A stretch of 64,000 bases of DNA from Labia minor (GCA_963082975.1 OY720344.1:94679228-94743227); one strand, 5' to 3'; positions 1 through 13,200 are shown, counted from the first letter of the stretch. The notes: a model not told the origin generated them from the letters alone. Numbers and translations: made by a program.

Positions 1-362
1 AAATATTATAATAAAAATTAGTTTTCCATTCCGTTTACTTAATATCTAAAACTATAAAATAGTATAGGTATAATCAACTTTTTATATATAAAATATTTAA
101 AAAAACCTCTGACTTTGTACGTCCTACGCAGGGACAACGCCTATCAAGCCGGTTATATCAATGAGGTGTCCTATGATCAGTAGAACGGGTCCTATCAACC
201 TTTACCTTGATTTTCTTGATCGGAGGCGCTATCAAGTAGCTTTTTCCCAATGTGATTCCCGGAGACTGGGATGACTCCGTCCCATAGACCCCAGCTAGGG
301 AAATCCCTTGCCAGCCCAGGGACTTGAACCCGGGACCATGTGAATGTGAGGCAGGTTCACTA

Positions 363-1394
363 GTTAGTTTAGTTTAAAAAGTATGTTTATTAGCCAAATA
401 TACAAATATATGTTGTTTTTCCCATAACATATAAAAGGGATTACATGACTTTTTTTACAGCTAATTGGTGACTGACTCCAAGGTCGTAATTATATTAGGT
501 TGGGGAAAAAGAAATCCATTATTTTTTCGGTAGATGGCTGTAGTGATCGATATCTCGTAAATTATCGATCAAACAATTTCAAATTTATGCTCGTTGTCAA
601 GGTAACAGTTCGCACTAAAAGAATTCGTTTGCAGTTTTTTGTTTTGTCCATTCAGTTCTGAGTTACACGGCGTTAAAGATGGAAGTCAACAAAGAGAAAA
701 TTAGGTACATTTTACAGTTTTTCTTTGATAAGGGCGAAAATGCAAGTCAGGCGGCTGAAAATGTGAATAGTGTTTATGGTCCCGATACTGTAACAGCTAA
801 TTACGCGCAATTTTGGTTTCGTCGATTCCGTTCGGGTATTTTTGACGTTAAGGATGCCCCTCGCACAGGCAATATTGAATAATATAGGTGAATTTACCGT
901 ACCTTGTTGAAGGCCATTTGGTATTTCAAATTGCCTGGATGAATTTATTGATTTGTTTGAAATTCTAAAGGTCCTATTCTCTTATCATATTCCAAACCAT
1001 TTTTATCATGTCTCTGTTGAATCCCTTTTTAATGATTTGAAAAATCAAACCTTCTCTCCAATTAGTGTCAAAGGCTTTTTCAACATCTATTAAGCAAGCC
1101 CCAACGCTTTCTTTTTTATTTAACGTCCAATATATATCCCAAGTTAATTTTGTTATTGCATGTATTGTCGAATGCATTCTGCGAAATCCGAATTGCGCTT
1201 CAGGTATAATCTCCTTATCTTTTTAAAGATTTTTGTTTAATTTAAATTGAACATCAGTTATGTTTTTGTTTGAAGCCTGTTAAGATATTTCGCGAGGCTG
1301 AACACTGTTGATTTCCGTAGGGGTAGGGAACGGCAATTTGTCTTATGGGACACAGGTCAGGTAGATGTTTACCCTTCGAGCGCCTAGACTAGAC
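363..1394 (-). mobile_element. Non-LTR retrotransposon (LINE) fragment inside the SINE
   Basis: The inserted block is flanked by a perfect 16-bp duplication TGAGGCAGGTTCACTA (347-362 and 1395-1410), as expected for target-primed insertion. On the minus strand 1177-974 encodes reverse transcriptase fingers/palm sequence (QFGFRR-like region, then ACLIDVEKAFDTNW), followed toward 880 by the GLQQGTVNSP turn. The 3' end faces coordinate 363. The copy is 5'-truncated and also holds a mariner fragment, so it is dead. The exact clade is uncertain. Confidence 0.75.
494..871 (+). mobile_element. mariner 5' fragment
   Basis: Begins with a mariner-type inverted repeat (TTAGGTTGGGGAAAAAG at 495). From the ATG at 679 it encodes the N-terminal helix-turn-helix of a mariner transposase (EKIRYILQFFFDKGENASQAA, then FRRFRSGIFDVKDAPRTG). 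The match stops at about 871, where LINE sequence resumes inside the reverse transcriptase region. No catalytic domain or right-hand repeat is present, so it is a truncated, inactive remnant. Confidence 0.85.
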
Positions 1395-1430
1395 TGAGGC
1401 AGGTTCACTACCCGCACACCCAATGGCGCC

Positions 1431-3524
1431 TTTATAAAATATTTAATTTATGGTATTTATATATCTATATCAATTGTAATATAGATTTATTTAAGTAATT
1501 CTTTATACATTTTGTATATTATTTCTATCCACTCATTTTTGCTGTAGAAGGTTAAAGAAGAATAAAAATAATATAAAATAAATTGAATGTTAGTTAATTA
1601 AAAAATTACGAAAAAAATGTCTTTTTTTTATAAAAAACTTTGATAAGTAAATTAACTATAAATTCTAAAACGATGGAATAATTCGCTCTTCTGTCTATTT
1701 ACTAGGAAATGCTTGTTATAGTTCTTCTGATGAAGTAAATAATCAGCAAATTATTCAACCAACTACCTTTTCAAAATATTTTTTTGTTGAGTAATAATAA
1801 ATTCTTTGGAATGATTAATAAAAATATTGAAAATTATGTTATAAGACATCCATTAGAGAAAATAAAATAACTTAAAGTACTGCTGTCCAATTTTTTTGTA
1901 TTTTAAATTTTATTGTTATTCTTATAATTCAGTAAACAAGAATTTGCTAAATAAAAATACATAAAACTATTTTAATAATATATACTGTCAACATAGTAGA
2001 AATATCTAGTGTAACTAGTATGTGTAATTAATCGTAATTAAAATATATTAATATAATAAATTAATTAAAATTTCTCATTTCTCTATTAAACATTGAAAAC
2101 ATATTATTATTAAATAAGAAAAAACAAAACTGTTATTTATATATATATATTCAAAAAAATATTTTATAATTGATAAAGATTATCAAAATGAAAGTTTAGT
2201 TTAATATGTATATATTTTTTTATTTAACATTTTTATTTTTCAACAATATTTATATATTAAATATAGGTAGGGTGACCAAACGTCCCGTTTTTTCGGGATT
2301 ATCCCGTTTTTATGTGCTCTGTCCCGGCGTCCCTAAAAAAGTCTATTGTTAGCCTTTTTTAATATTTAGGATATTTCGTACTTTTTTTCAAAATTTTTTC
2401 AATTTGGTTCTAAAAAAAAGGTCCCGGTTTCGTGTTTCAATATTGTCACCCTAAATATAGGTAACATTAATACATTTATTTTATAAGTGAATATTTTACA
2501 AAAGTCAATTGACAAATTTAAAACATTAGTATTATAATATTTATCTTTGAAATTAATTAAATATAATATATTTGTTATTTATATTAAAGAAAGTGTGATA
2601 ATTTTACAAAAAATTATCAAATTACCTATCTGGTTCTAACAAAGTTCGACATATTTTGGATAGAATTTATCATATGAAATGTTAAGAAATTATTTAAATT
2701 TATTAAGATAATTTAATATAACATTAATCAAGGTTGATTTCAGTCAAATATTTATTTATTTTTACTTTCCTTAAAGGAAGTCTCAAATGTAATTATAATA
2801 TAATTGATAAAAAAATAAGTAATTAATATATCTTTCATTTCATTTTATTATCTATTGTACTTGCATTGAAAATAATTGCTTTACTTCTTCTCAATTGAGC
2901 AATATTTTATCGATACCATAGATAAAGTCATCATAATTTCTTAAGTGAGTTATTATTCTAATTGAAGCATATATACTGTGTTGAACTATATATAATATTA
3001 TAAGTATTATTTATTTGAAATAAATTTTATATTTCAATTTTATTTTTTATTATAGTCAGTTATATATCTATTATTATTTATTATTTATTTATTGATTCCT
3101 TTTATTTTCTTCTTACTTTTCTAGAGATTATATTTATTTATTAAAGATTCTTACAATATTTATGCTATAAATTATTTTAATTAAACTAAGTAGCTATCTA
3201 TATATGTGCCGCTCAGAAACCAAATCGATTAACTCTAATTTTTAAAATTTTGCTGGTAATGTAATGTAATGTAAGGTAATCTGCAACAAATGAAGTGAAT
3301 AATGAACTTGATAATCTTAATATTGCAATGCAATATACATTTTTCTGTAATCAATAAACCTGAATTTAATACAAGCTGTGAACTTTGGGCTTCATTTTCT
3401 CAGTTTCTTTAAATGTGGAGTTAATTGCTTTGGCTTCTGAATGGCACATTTATTATTAATACTAATATTAATATTATGAAATCTAATTTAATAAGTTTTT
3501 TGTAGATATTTTAAGAATAAAATT
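1431..3524. other. AT-rich intergenic stretch
   Basis: Apart from the small hAT element at 2268-2453, I see only AT-rich sequence with short A/T runs and no convincing coding frame. It forms the 3' flank of the minus-strand receptor gene that ends at 3525. Confidence 0.6.
2268..2453. mobile_element. hAT-type MITE (186 bp)
   Basis: Terminal inverted repeats TAGGGTGAC and GTCACCCTA bound 186 bp that include the CCCGTTTTTTCGGGATTATC stretch. A perfect 8-bp duplication AATATAGG flanks it (2260-2267 and 2454-2461). An 8-bp duplication with this type of terminus is the hAT signature. There is no coding capacity. Confidence 0.88.
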
Positions 3525-6500
3525 TTAAAATAAAAAATGGTTTAACTTTTTTAAATTTTTGAAAATAATAATTTCTAATAGAAATATGAATAAAGCGAAT
3601 CCAATTCCAATAACAAGGATCATAAGCGCTGGATAGAAATCAATGATTCCAACACTCACGTAGCTGTTGACTGTCCCACTACACTGTGGTTTACTAGTGT
3701 GTAATCTATTGTAAATTCCTTGCTGGATGCCCGATTGTTTCAGTTTTCGAAATCTGTTAAGTCAAATAAATTTATCATTGAAAAAAAATTGAAATTAAAT
3801 TTACTTACAAAATTCGAAAATGATCAGCATAATGATTTCCCCGAGGAGCACCCATATATGGATCTTTTTCTTTCAAATAAATAACTTCAGATAAACCACA
3901 TTTCTCATTTTCTTCAAATGTTTCTTGTATGATTTTATAGGCAATATTGGCTTCAATTTGAAAAGCAAAAAATTCATTTCTCATTTTTCGTATTCCTTCT
4001 TCAGCCGACATGAATCCTCCTTTAAATTTTTTAGGATTTAATTTATTATCCCAAATTAATTTACTATAAGTATCATTTTGTTTCTGAAACATATTTTTCA
4101 ATATAATAGAAGGTTTCTATTATTTATTATATTATATATTTAAATGATAATCATTATTAGGTATCTGATAACAATGTCTTACTGGAAGATATAGAATATT
4201 ATAAGAAATATTTTCTGCTCCAATTCCGATTCCAGATTCATAAATATCCTTAAGGGTAACGATTGAATCTGATTTTGATTGAAGAAGTGCTACAATCGAA
4301 GCGGTATAGGAAGTAAAAAAAAACATAATTGCAATAAATATCATTAAGTAGATGATTCTTCCACTGATATTGCGGCTTTCTCTTTCTGTACCTTTATAGA
4401 AGAAATGATTCTTAATTTATTATTTTAATTTAATATTTTAAAAATAAATAAAATTGAAATAAACCCTGTTGGCAAACTGCCCCAATAATTCCCAAATAAA
4501 TATCACTCCAAGTAATTCGATCGCCTTCAAATAATGGTTGGTCAAAATAGAGAGTTAAACGCCATAAAAATCCAGAACCAACCAAAAGACCAATACAGCA
4601 AATCCACACAATTCCAGAAAACGGTAGTGCGAAAATATTATTCATATAACTCAGTGGAGGAAGTCGAAAATGAAGAAATGACCTAAAAAAATATTCTTCT
4701 TTTATATTCATTTGTTTTTTTTTAATAATTCGTAAAAGAAAAACAAATTACATAGCATGGGTTGTAAGTCCCAAATAATCAGTAAAATTTAATCGATCTG
4801 CAATCATAAAAAGCCCGGTAGCTCCTATATCGATTTCATTTCTTTGAATATATCCAGTCAGTCCAGTCCATTCCCCGTTTGGTTTTTTAATTCCCCAACT
4901 TTTCACATAACGCATAGAATAACTGAAATTCCCAATTGAAATAAGATTTAATTATTTTAAATTTAATTAGTCGTTCATATAATTGTTTTTTTTTACCTGG
5001 CATTTAATGTTTCAAACAAAAGTTGAGATATAATATAATTTAACTTTATATGAAGATCAATATGTTTATTAATTAAATAGTTCCCATCCAAACGTTTAAA
5101 TGTATCATTGTTACTTATCTAAAAATTAAATTGAAATGATGAAATACCAAAAATATTTATTTACAAGTATTAAAATATCTTACAACAGCAGCAGTTCGAA
5201 TTAAAACTCTTTGAAGATTCATTTTCAATTTATATTTATCATCAGGAATCCATTTTATAATGTCATTTTCCCAAAAAGCTCGAAAATCTGCTTGCATTGT
5301 TTCATTCTCTCCTAATTTATAGAGTTCTAGTACCCGATAATCAGAAGAGACATATAAACAACGACTATCAACATGAAATCCATAATCTTGAACCCAAGGA
5401 GATAAATCTTCAGACTAAATATTGAAAAAATAATTTAATATAATGATAAATGAATTATGCATTTACGAGATTTGTTCAATAGAAAAGGTGAATTTAGAAT
5501 TATTTTGAAAAGTATTTATTTATCCATCAATATTCATCTTGGCCCCTTCATTTTCCGCAGATATAATGCACTTCTGAAATGCGCTTTTTGGAATGACCAT
5601 CAGCTCGTTCTTCGATTCCGACTTTATCTCATCAATTGTGGCAAAACGCTTTCCTTACCTGGGTCTCTTCAGTTTTGGGAATAGGAAAAAGTCGCAGGGA
5701 GTCAAATATGACGAATTCGGTGATTGAGGCATGATTACGTTGTTGTTTTTGGCCAAAAAATCACGAACAAGCAATGATGTGTGAGCCGTATTGCTTCACG
5801 AAAACGTTGCAAAACTTCCTTGTAGTATTCCTTATTAACAGTACGACCTCATGATGCACCACACCATTGTAATCGAAGAAAACAGTGAGTAAAACCTTCA
5901 TATTTGATCGAACTTCTCTGCCTTCTGTAAAACGCTTGTACCACTTATAAGGATTTTTTTGAGACAAAGTAGACTCGCCGAATGCCACAGTCAACATTTT
6001 AAGTGCGTTGGAGCACTTTATTCCATTTTTAAATTTAATACAGATTCTTTGATCCATTTTTTTAAGTAAAAAATCGAAGAACACACAAAAACGTCACTAA
6101 CTTTTTCAGTTGTCAAAAACAAACTACTAATCCAAAATGGCTGATAATGTCAATATACGAGAAACATATGTGTACCAACATAACAAAAAAAAATTTCAAT
6201 AATCGAATGTACACAGCCCGCGAAAATTTAAAATTCATCTTTTCTTTTGAACAGACCTCGTATAATGAAATGAATTACCTCATTTTGTTGAAATGAAATG
6301 TTGTTATTCCTATTATGTTTTTCAGTTATATTTACTAGAATCCATCGAAATGGAGTATTAAAAAGTTTTTGTTGTTTAGCCTAAAAATTATTATCATTAG
6401 AAATTTGAAGATTTTCTTTTAAAAATTATTATTGTTTTATTAGACTAGATTCAAAATTAATTCAAGAGGGAATACAATTTATATTATAATGTATATAAAT

Positions 6501-7454
6501 CATCAAAATGTCATAAGAAATACATATATTTTTTATCATATTACAAAACATAAATAAATTATATATATAAATAAATTATAAATTTTAAATACTTAAATAA
6601 ATAATCATAAATTAAAATGTTTATAATAAATAAGTATTCTATCAAAAATTGTATACTCATGTGACGCCTAAAAAAAAACACATGTTTATTAAATATTTAA
6701 TCACAATTAACATAGCGACGCCTAAACCTATTTTCAAATTCTTATTTCTTCAGTAACATTTCTCACTTCTAATGATAATTGCAAGATTCTCACGACAAAT
6801 TTTTAGAGTGACCTGGCTTACCCAGTGCTCATATACCCATTAATTATTTGTAAATATATATTTAAAAGAGAAGTTGAGAATATAAATTGAACAAAAAATT
6901 GTTTATAGGTTTCTATTAAGATATAAAGGCATGATGATAAATAAAAAAGATTATTAATATAAAGAAGTAATTTTTAACTTACATGTTTAAGTAGTTTTCC
7001 AGCACATGGGCAGTTTAAATCTAAGATGAAAACGATTGCTTCTTTAAATTTTGGAATAAAATTCACTATATCCTGATTACAATCACTATTCATTTTAACA
7101 AATTTTCCTTCTTCAGCTAATCCTTTAGCAATTTTTATATTTTCTAAATAATACAAACAATAATATAATTTGCTGAAAATATTTACTATATTCCTAAAAT
7201 ACCTAGTAGAATATTTCTATAAACTTATATTAAATTATCTATGAAATGAAATCGTTAATAATTTTGTTAATTTATTTTTTTATGTAAAGTATTATTGAAA
7301 TGTGAAAATTACCAAATGCTCCATAACAAATGATAACATCGTAAAAAGCGATATTTTCTTGTATGAAATGTGATTTTGCAAGGGAATTTATTAATGGTGA
7401 AATGAAAGAACAAGTTACAGGACAAATCAAAAGGGAGAAATATAGATATATCAT
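3525..7454 (-). CDS. Ionotropic receptor, IR75-like (paralogue A)
   Basis: Ten exons, read from the minus strand: 7313-7454, 6983-7143, 6279-6380, 5184-5414, 4997-5118, 4752-4922, 4465-4682, 4183-4391, 3809-4083, 3525-3753. All junctions are GT-AG and phases close to 619 residues. Exon 1 starts with a signal-peptide-like stretch (MIYLYFSLLICPVTCSF). Ligand-binding lobe S1 ends with GEWTGLTGYI and DRLNFTDYL. Membrane segment M1 is about residues 328-350, a pore-loop region ends in CQQG, M3 is about 395-420 (MFFFTSYTASIVALLQS) and M4 is about 582-606. The S2 block with EEGIRKMRNEFFAFQ and CGLSEV.YLKEKDPY is typical of the IR75 group of insect odorant/acid-sensing receptors. These work as ligand-gated cation channels, usually with a broadly expressed co-receptor, in olfactory neurons. 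An internally deleted mariner lies in intron 3. The family call is firm; orthology to a specific IR75 member is not. Confidence 0.9.
5464..6262 (-). mobile_element. Internally deleted mariner in intron 3 of receptor A
   Basis: Both ends carry related inverted repeats: TACGAGATTTGTTCAATAG at the left and the complement of TACGAGGTCTGTTCAAAAG at the right, each beginning with the TA target. On the minus strand from 6058 the frame gives the transposase N-terminus (MDQRICIKFKNGIKCSNALK, ESTLSQKNPYKWYKRFTEGRE). It then jumps to the catalytic region (NMKVLLTVFFDYNGVVHHE), with the part between missing. The rest of the catalytic domain is frame-shifted down to about 5480. It lies in the same orientation as the host gene. 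Confidence 0.88.
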
Positions 7455-7500
7455 TGTGATAATAAGGATAAATGAATGAGTTTTTGTTAGTGCTAAAAAC

Positions 7501-7550
7501 GGTTTTTATAGTGGATTATGATCAAAAGAAATAAATTCCACCCTTTCAAG
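7501..7550 (-). promoter_or_regulatory. Core promoter of receptor A: TATA box plus upstream motif
   Basis: On the minus strand CTATAAAAACC (7511-7501) lies about 50 bp before the ATG at 7454. About 23 bp further upstream is AAAGGGTGGAATT (7546-7534). The same two elements, with similar spacing, precede paralogue B (20053-20102). The surrounding sequence is otherwise diverged, so this looks like conserved regulatory sequence. Binding factors are not known from sequence alone. Confidence 0.6.
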
Positions 7551-7884
7551 GTGTATTTATCATGGTAATAGAGAATAATTGGTTTATATAACTCAGTGAT
7601 GTCTTTTACGAAATATCTTTTCTTTTTAAAAGTGAAATAAAATCTACAAGTTTCATAATTAGAGAGAATATCACTTAATATTTAATTGATTGAAAATCAA
7701 TTTTAAAAAAATCAAAAAAAGACAAATTCATTCAATTAACAAACTATATTATTCCTAAATGTAGTTATTATGTAGTTTCGCAACACCATGATAATTGTAA
7801 ATAATGAATAAGGGATACAAATCGAATTTATTAATTTTAATTATCTCAAAGTAAAATGATTATCAAACCTACGAAGAATCCATT

Positions 7885-8976
7885 CTATAGGGGGTGAGGG
7901 TCGGCATTTTTTATAAATTATGTAGATATACTTGTAAAAAACAATTTTTTTTTCTACATTTCACACTAAATGACCCAAGACTCCAAAATCTTGTAATTTT
8001 ATTCATAGAACAAAAAATTGAAATATTATGATATAAATTTTGAGAGCATTATAACATAATACCTGAAACACTGAGCTATCGCTCGACCCTTTAAAATATT
8101 GATATACAATTCTTTAATTATTTATTACAATTATTAAATGTTACATCATTGCATTAAAATGAATGGAACTTGAGGTAGTCAATAATTATAAATAATATTA
8201 ATAAAATTTAATGTTTTAGTGAAAAAATATTAAAAATTATAAAACTATCTAAAAATTAATTAATAAAAGATCAATGAATAAATAAATATAAATTAGTAAT
8301 TTAATAAAAAATAAACACGAAAATAGATAAAAAAAACATAAAAAATGAACTAATAAAAATTTATAAGAATTAACAAAAAATTAAACGACAAAACAGATAA
8401 AATTTTTTTTTTTTAAATATCATAAATAAACTTACAACGTTTGCAAGATAAATTTTAGATTTTTTTTGCTTAGAGATTAATAAATAAATTTCGTAATTTG
8501 ATTCTAAAATATTATTAAAATAAATATTTTTAATTTTATTTAGAAATCAAATAAAAAAAATTTAAAATATAAAAAAATAATAATACAATATCAATTAAAA
8601 AAAAGAATGGCAAGAGGCAAATTTCAATATGGATGACGTCAAGATGATTTTTCCAGAGGCTGAAACCAATACAGATCGATCTTATCTTTATAAATATTAT
8701 CTATGGTGTGAATTTCAAAAGAAAATTATAGTCTTCTTTCTTGCTGCTTAAATTAAATTTGACATCCAATGGTAAAAATATCCCCACTTTGTTAAAAAAT
8801 AGTATTTGTTGTTGATGTGCCTTAGAGCCCACAAACATAATAATAATATAGTTTGTTCCAATTAAAATAATTTTTATTTATTTATTAATTTATAAACATC
8901 ACAATTGGATTGACTTAGAAATGTCAGTAAATTTTAGACCGCTCCCGAAAGGTAAAATTTCTAAGTACGACACTGA
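7885..8976. repeat. Older, interrupted copy of the 8995-9665 hAT MITE
   Basis: The left part (GTCGGCATTTTTTATAAATT, then the block with CCAAAATCTTGTAATTTTAT and TTTTGAGAGCATTA) and the right part (GATTGACTTAGAAATG to AAATTTCTAAGTACGACACTG) match in order the MITE immediately downstream. The copy is much more diverged. It is separated into two parts by AT-rich sequence and by an F2-type fragment around 8600-8730. The neighbouring younger copy begins only about 20 bp away, giving a tandem pair of different ages. Confidence 0.6.
8500..8735 (+). repeat. F2-type repeat tail fragment
   Basis: The block containing GAATGGCAAGAGGCAAATT, GATGACGTCA, AAAACCAATACAGATCGAT-like and CTATGGTGTGAATTT sequence recurs at 48004-48235. 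It also matches the subterminal part of F2 copies at 37020-37140 (opposite reading) and 53390-53470. No coding potential is seen. Confidence 0.6.
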
Positions 8977-8994
8977 CTCCATATTTCTATACAC

Positions 8995-9665
8995 CAGTGG
9001 CGTACATAAGGGTGGGCGGTGGGTGCGGTCCGCACCGGGCGGCATTTATCTTGGGGCGGCATTTTTTATATTTAGTTATAGTTGTAAAAAGCAACTTATT
9101 CATTTCATATTTATTTTTTTTTCTTTCTTAAATAATAAATGATTATTATGATTATTATAAGTTTACTATTTGATTTATATAAATTATGATTAATTATATG
9201 ATTTCGAATATTAAATGCATTTTAGTGTAAATTTTGAATTCTAATTCCAAGAACAGGATAATAATTTTATTTTATTGTACTCATTAAAATTCGTTGAATT
9301 CGTAAACGCATCTTTAAGATTTTGTTCGGCAAAATTATCTTCGTTCTACAATGAGTCAATTAAGACTACAAAATCTTGCAATATTATCAATAGAACAAGA
9401 AATTACAAATAATATAAATTTTGAGAGCATTAACACGATTTTTCTAGTATGAAAGCTAGAAGAGTAAATATTATATAAATATGTTTACGAGTCCATACAA
9501 ATACGTGTAAAAAATTTACTCTGTGTATTAATTAATATTGATTAAATAACTTAATAATTTATTTATGTGTATTAATTTATAAAAGCCACTATTTGATTGA
9601 CTTATATAGAAAGGGCGGCAAACTGGAGATCGCCCCGGGCGGCAAAAGTTCTAGGTACGCCACTG
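8995..9665. mobile_element. hAT-type MITE (671 bp)
   Basis: Terminal inverted repeats CAGTGGCGTAC and GTACGCCACTG flank 671 bp with subterminal GGGCGGCA motifs at both ends. A perfect 8-bp target duplication CTATACAC lies at 8987-8994 and 9666-9673. Short open frames inside have no resemblance to transposase, so the element is non-autonomous. An older relative lies just upstream. Confidence 0.9.
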
Positions 9666-10224
9666 CTATACACATACAGCACACTTAAGTATCTCAATTG
9701 TTGTTTTTAGGAGCATTTTCGCCAAAATTGTCTCAGTTGTTCGGATATATTTGATTAAAAAAAATAAGATTGGGTATTAATTTATTTAAAAATAAATATA
9801 GTACATATTCGTTTTTTTTTATTGGATCAGAAAAAAGGAAATAATTATTGAATTTTGGAAGAAATTTCCTAATTCTTGCAGTTTTTTTTATAAAATTTAT
9901 AGAAACTAGTTGAAACATTTTAATATGTTCTGTAAACTCAAATTTAACTTAAAAACATAAAATTGAACAAGAATGAGTTGAGAGAAAAGCTTCGGATAGT
10001 AGAACAAAATAAATAAGGCAAATAAATCAATAAAATTATTGTATAATTCTTCACTTAATTTATTAAATTATTTTTTTCTTTCTACATTTTTAATATTATA
10101 ATTGTAAATATTAAATACTTAAATATTTCTCTATGAATATAATATTTATCTATTAAATTATTGATTTATAAAATAAAATCTAAAAAATATCTCTAGATTT
10201 AAATAAATAAAAAAATAAACATAA

Positions 10225-13200
10225 TTATTTATTTTTTTTTGATAGGTATTTGAAAGAAATGATTTCAAGAATTAAAAATCCAATAGCTTTTCCTAAACCA
10301 ATAATAAGAATAAGAAGAGCTGGATAGAAATCAATTAATCCAACGCTCACATAGCTGCTAGCAGTTCCCATGCATTGAGGTCTACTCACATAAAATCGTT
10401 TGTAGACACATTGTTGGAGACCGGTTTGTTTCATTTTTAGAAATCTATTCGATAAATACATAAATCCGAATTAGAACTTAGAAATTGTAATATTAATGAT
10501 GACATACATTCATTTTATTACACAGGCTTTTAAAATCTCAATTAAAATAAAAGAATAAACATCCAAATTTATAAGAACTTCCCTAAGCATACTTTTAATA
10601 AATTCATTAGAGTGTGTGTGTGAAATATACATTTTAAATTTAATATATTAATATACAAAAGTTTAATTGTGAAATTAATATTATAAAATGTTATTACATA
10701 TTTTTAATAATGAAAATATTAATAATTTGATATATTTTGTTAAGTTCAAAAGCATTTTTTTTATCTCAGGGTAGTTATCTACTCAAAATTAATTGTAATA
10801 TAAGATTAAATCATATATATTATTAATTTTGAATTTTAACTATTTAAATTTTAAAATATTGATATTTAAACAATTATTGAATTGAACAAAATTTCTTATA
10901 TAATTAAATATTTCATTTAATATAAATTAAGTAAATTAGAAAATAGAAGTTTTAATGATATATATATATGATAAACGTACCAGTAGTTGACCATTGTGTT
11001 AGTAATTGACCATTTGATAGATTTTTTATCGAAATAAACTTTTTAATTTCAAATTAAACTCGAGATATCGATAAATTACAATAAAAGCCTCATCCGGATT
11101 GCTTAACAATTATCAAAGGGTGGTCAATTACTGAAACAAATATCACATTTTTTTAGAAATTGACCGGGGGTGGTCCATTACTTAAATATTTGTATTAATA
11201 TAATAGTAAATATCTTTTATTAAATTTATGTATTATTTAAATAAGAAAAAAAGAAAGAATAATTAGAAAAGATTAAAAATGAGTAGGAATGAAGGAAAAA
11301 GTTGGATAGTCAAAAAAAAAATAAAGGGATGAAAGACAGTTTGTAAGATACGAGTTAATAGTTCTGAATATCTGACTTCAGTTTTAAAATAATTGTCCTG
11401 AAGTCAGTGATGAGGATCAGAAGGCTCTAAAATTTAATGGTTGCTCAAAAAAGATAAAGAAATACGTGGTGTTTTTTATAACGGAGATTACTTTCCCGGA
11501 AAAATCATACAATTTACTGAAGAAGAAGCTACTATTTAATCTAGAGATTTATGGAAATGTCTAAAAACTCTGCTGGCCTCTCTTTGATTATAATTGGAAT
11601 AGCATAGTAAGCACCTCGAGCAAGTACTAATTCCCGATCTGAACATGTTAATATAATGAATGATTTAAATAATTTGTAAGAAATTATATTAAAATATTAA
11701 TAAAAGCAATCCTTAGTGCAATTTATTCCATTTATTTATTTTAAATCCATTTTAGGTTAATGGTCAATTATTGGATAAAAATATGGTCATTTACTAAAAC
11801 TTTAGATTTTAAGATGGTCAATTACTACAACATAAAATACGCGTTTAGAAAAAAATTAAAAAAATATTTAAATATACAATAACCGAATATTTTTGTTATA
11901 GTGATAATTAAAAATAGTTATATAATATGTTAGCACTTGTTTTGTTGTTATTCTCACTTTTGTTACAGAATAATAGTGTTTTTTTCTTAACTACTGTTAC
12001 GTTTACTCTCTATATTGCCAATTTCAATTTATTTTTGTATTTAATACCAATAAAAATAGGTTCATCCATATTTGAAATGTGTACTGTTATAAAGTTATTT
12101 AACGATATAAATTAATAAATTACTCACATAACGCGAAAATGATCAGCATAATTATTTCCTCGTGGAGATCCTACATAAGGATCACGTTCCTTTAAATATA
12201 ATACTCCAGCTAATCCACATTTTTCATCTTCTTCAAAGGTATCTTGAATCACTTTATAAGCTCGACTTGTTTCCATTTGAAAACCAAAAAATTCATTCCT
12301 CAATTTTTTTATTCCCTCTTCCGCAGTCATAAAAGATTTTTTAAATTTTTTAGGATCTAATTTATTATCCCAAATTAATTTGCTATATGTATCATTTGCT
12401 TTCTGAAATATATGATAAAGTGTAATTATTTTTCAAATAATATAAGATAACAATTCAAATATAATTACAGAAAGATAATGAAGGTTATAAGAAATATTTT
12501 CTGCACCAATTCCAATTCCCGACTCATATATATCTTTAAGAGACGTGATGGTATCGGATTTAGATTGAAGAAGTGCTACAATACATGCCGAATAAGAAGT
12601 ATAAAAAAACATAATTGCAAGAAATATCATTAAGTAGATGATTCTTCCACTGACATTGCGACTCTCCCTTTCTGAACCTTAATAAAAAAAAATTATTTTA
12701 AGTACAAGAAATTATTAAAATGCTTTAGAAGGAAATATTATAGAATTAATTACCTTGTTGACAGACTGCCCCAATAATATCTAAAACGATATCACTCCAA
12801 ACTACACGGTTGCCAGGAACTAATGGTTTCTCAAAATGAAGAGTTAAACGCCATAAAAATCCTGACCCAATCAAAAGGCCAATACAACAAATCCATACAA
12901 TTCCAGAAAACGGAAGAATAAAGATATTATTCATATAACTCAGTGGAGGAAGGCGAAAATGAATTAAAGTCCTAGAAAAAGAATAAAGTAAATTTCCAAT
13001 TAGTCAATTTTTAATCATTTAGTAGCCATTTACATTGAAGGAGTTGTAAACGCTACAAAATCTACAAATTTTAATCTTTGTTGAGTAATAAAGAGTGATG
13101 AAGATGTTAAATCAATTTCATGTTTATGAAGAAATCCACTCAATCCAGTAAATTCACCATTTGGTTTTAAAAATCCCCAAGTTGTTGTTATCATTAAGGA

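Larger units (their letters stand above)
115..1430 (-). repeat. tRNA-derived SINE, split by a LINE insertion
   Basis: Read on the minus strand from 1430, the sequence starts with a tRNA-like head (GGCGCCATTGGGTG..., then a box-B-like GGTTCAAGTCC near 325-335) and runs into a body ending in a GTACAAAGTC tail near 115. A second copy in the opposite orientation lies at 59213-59490, with the same head, GGCAAGGGA junction, body and GGATGTACAAAGTC tail. The head does not fold as a clean tRNA, so this is a retroposon and not a tRNA gene. It is interrupted by the segment 363-1394. Confidence 0.8.

Noticed and set aside
5457-5684. 75-codon plus-strand frame as a gene
   Set aside because: It is the antisense of the mariner catalytic region at 5464-6262.
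8921-9142. 73-codon plus-strand frame
   Set aside because: It crosses the border of the 8995-9665 MITE and is non-coding repeat sequence.
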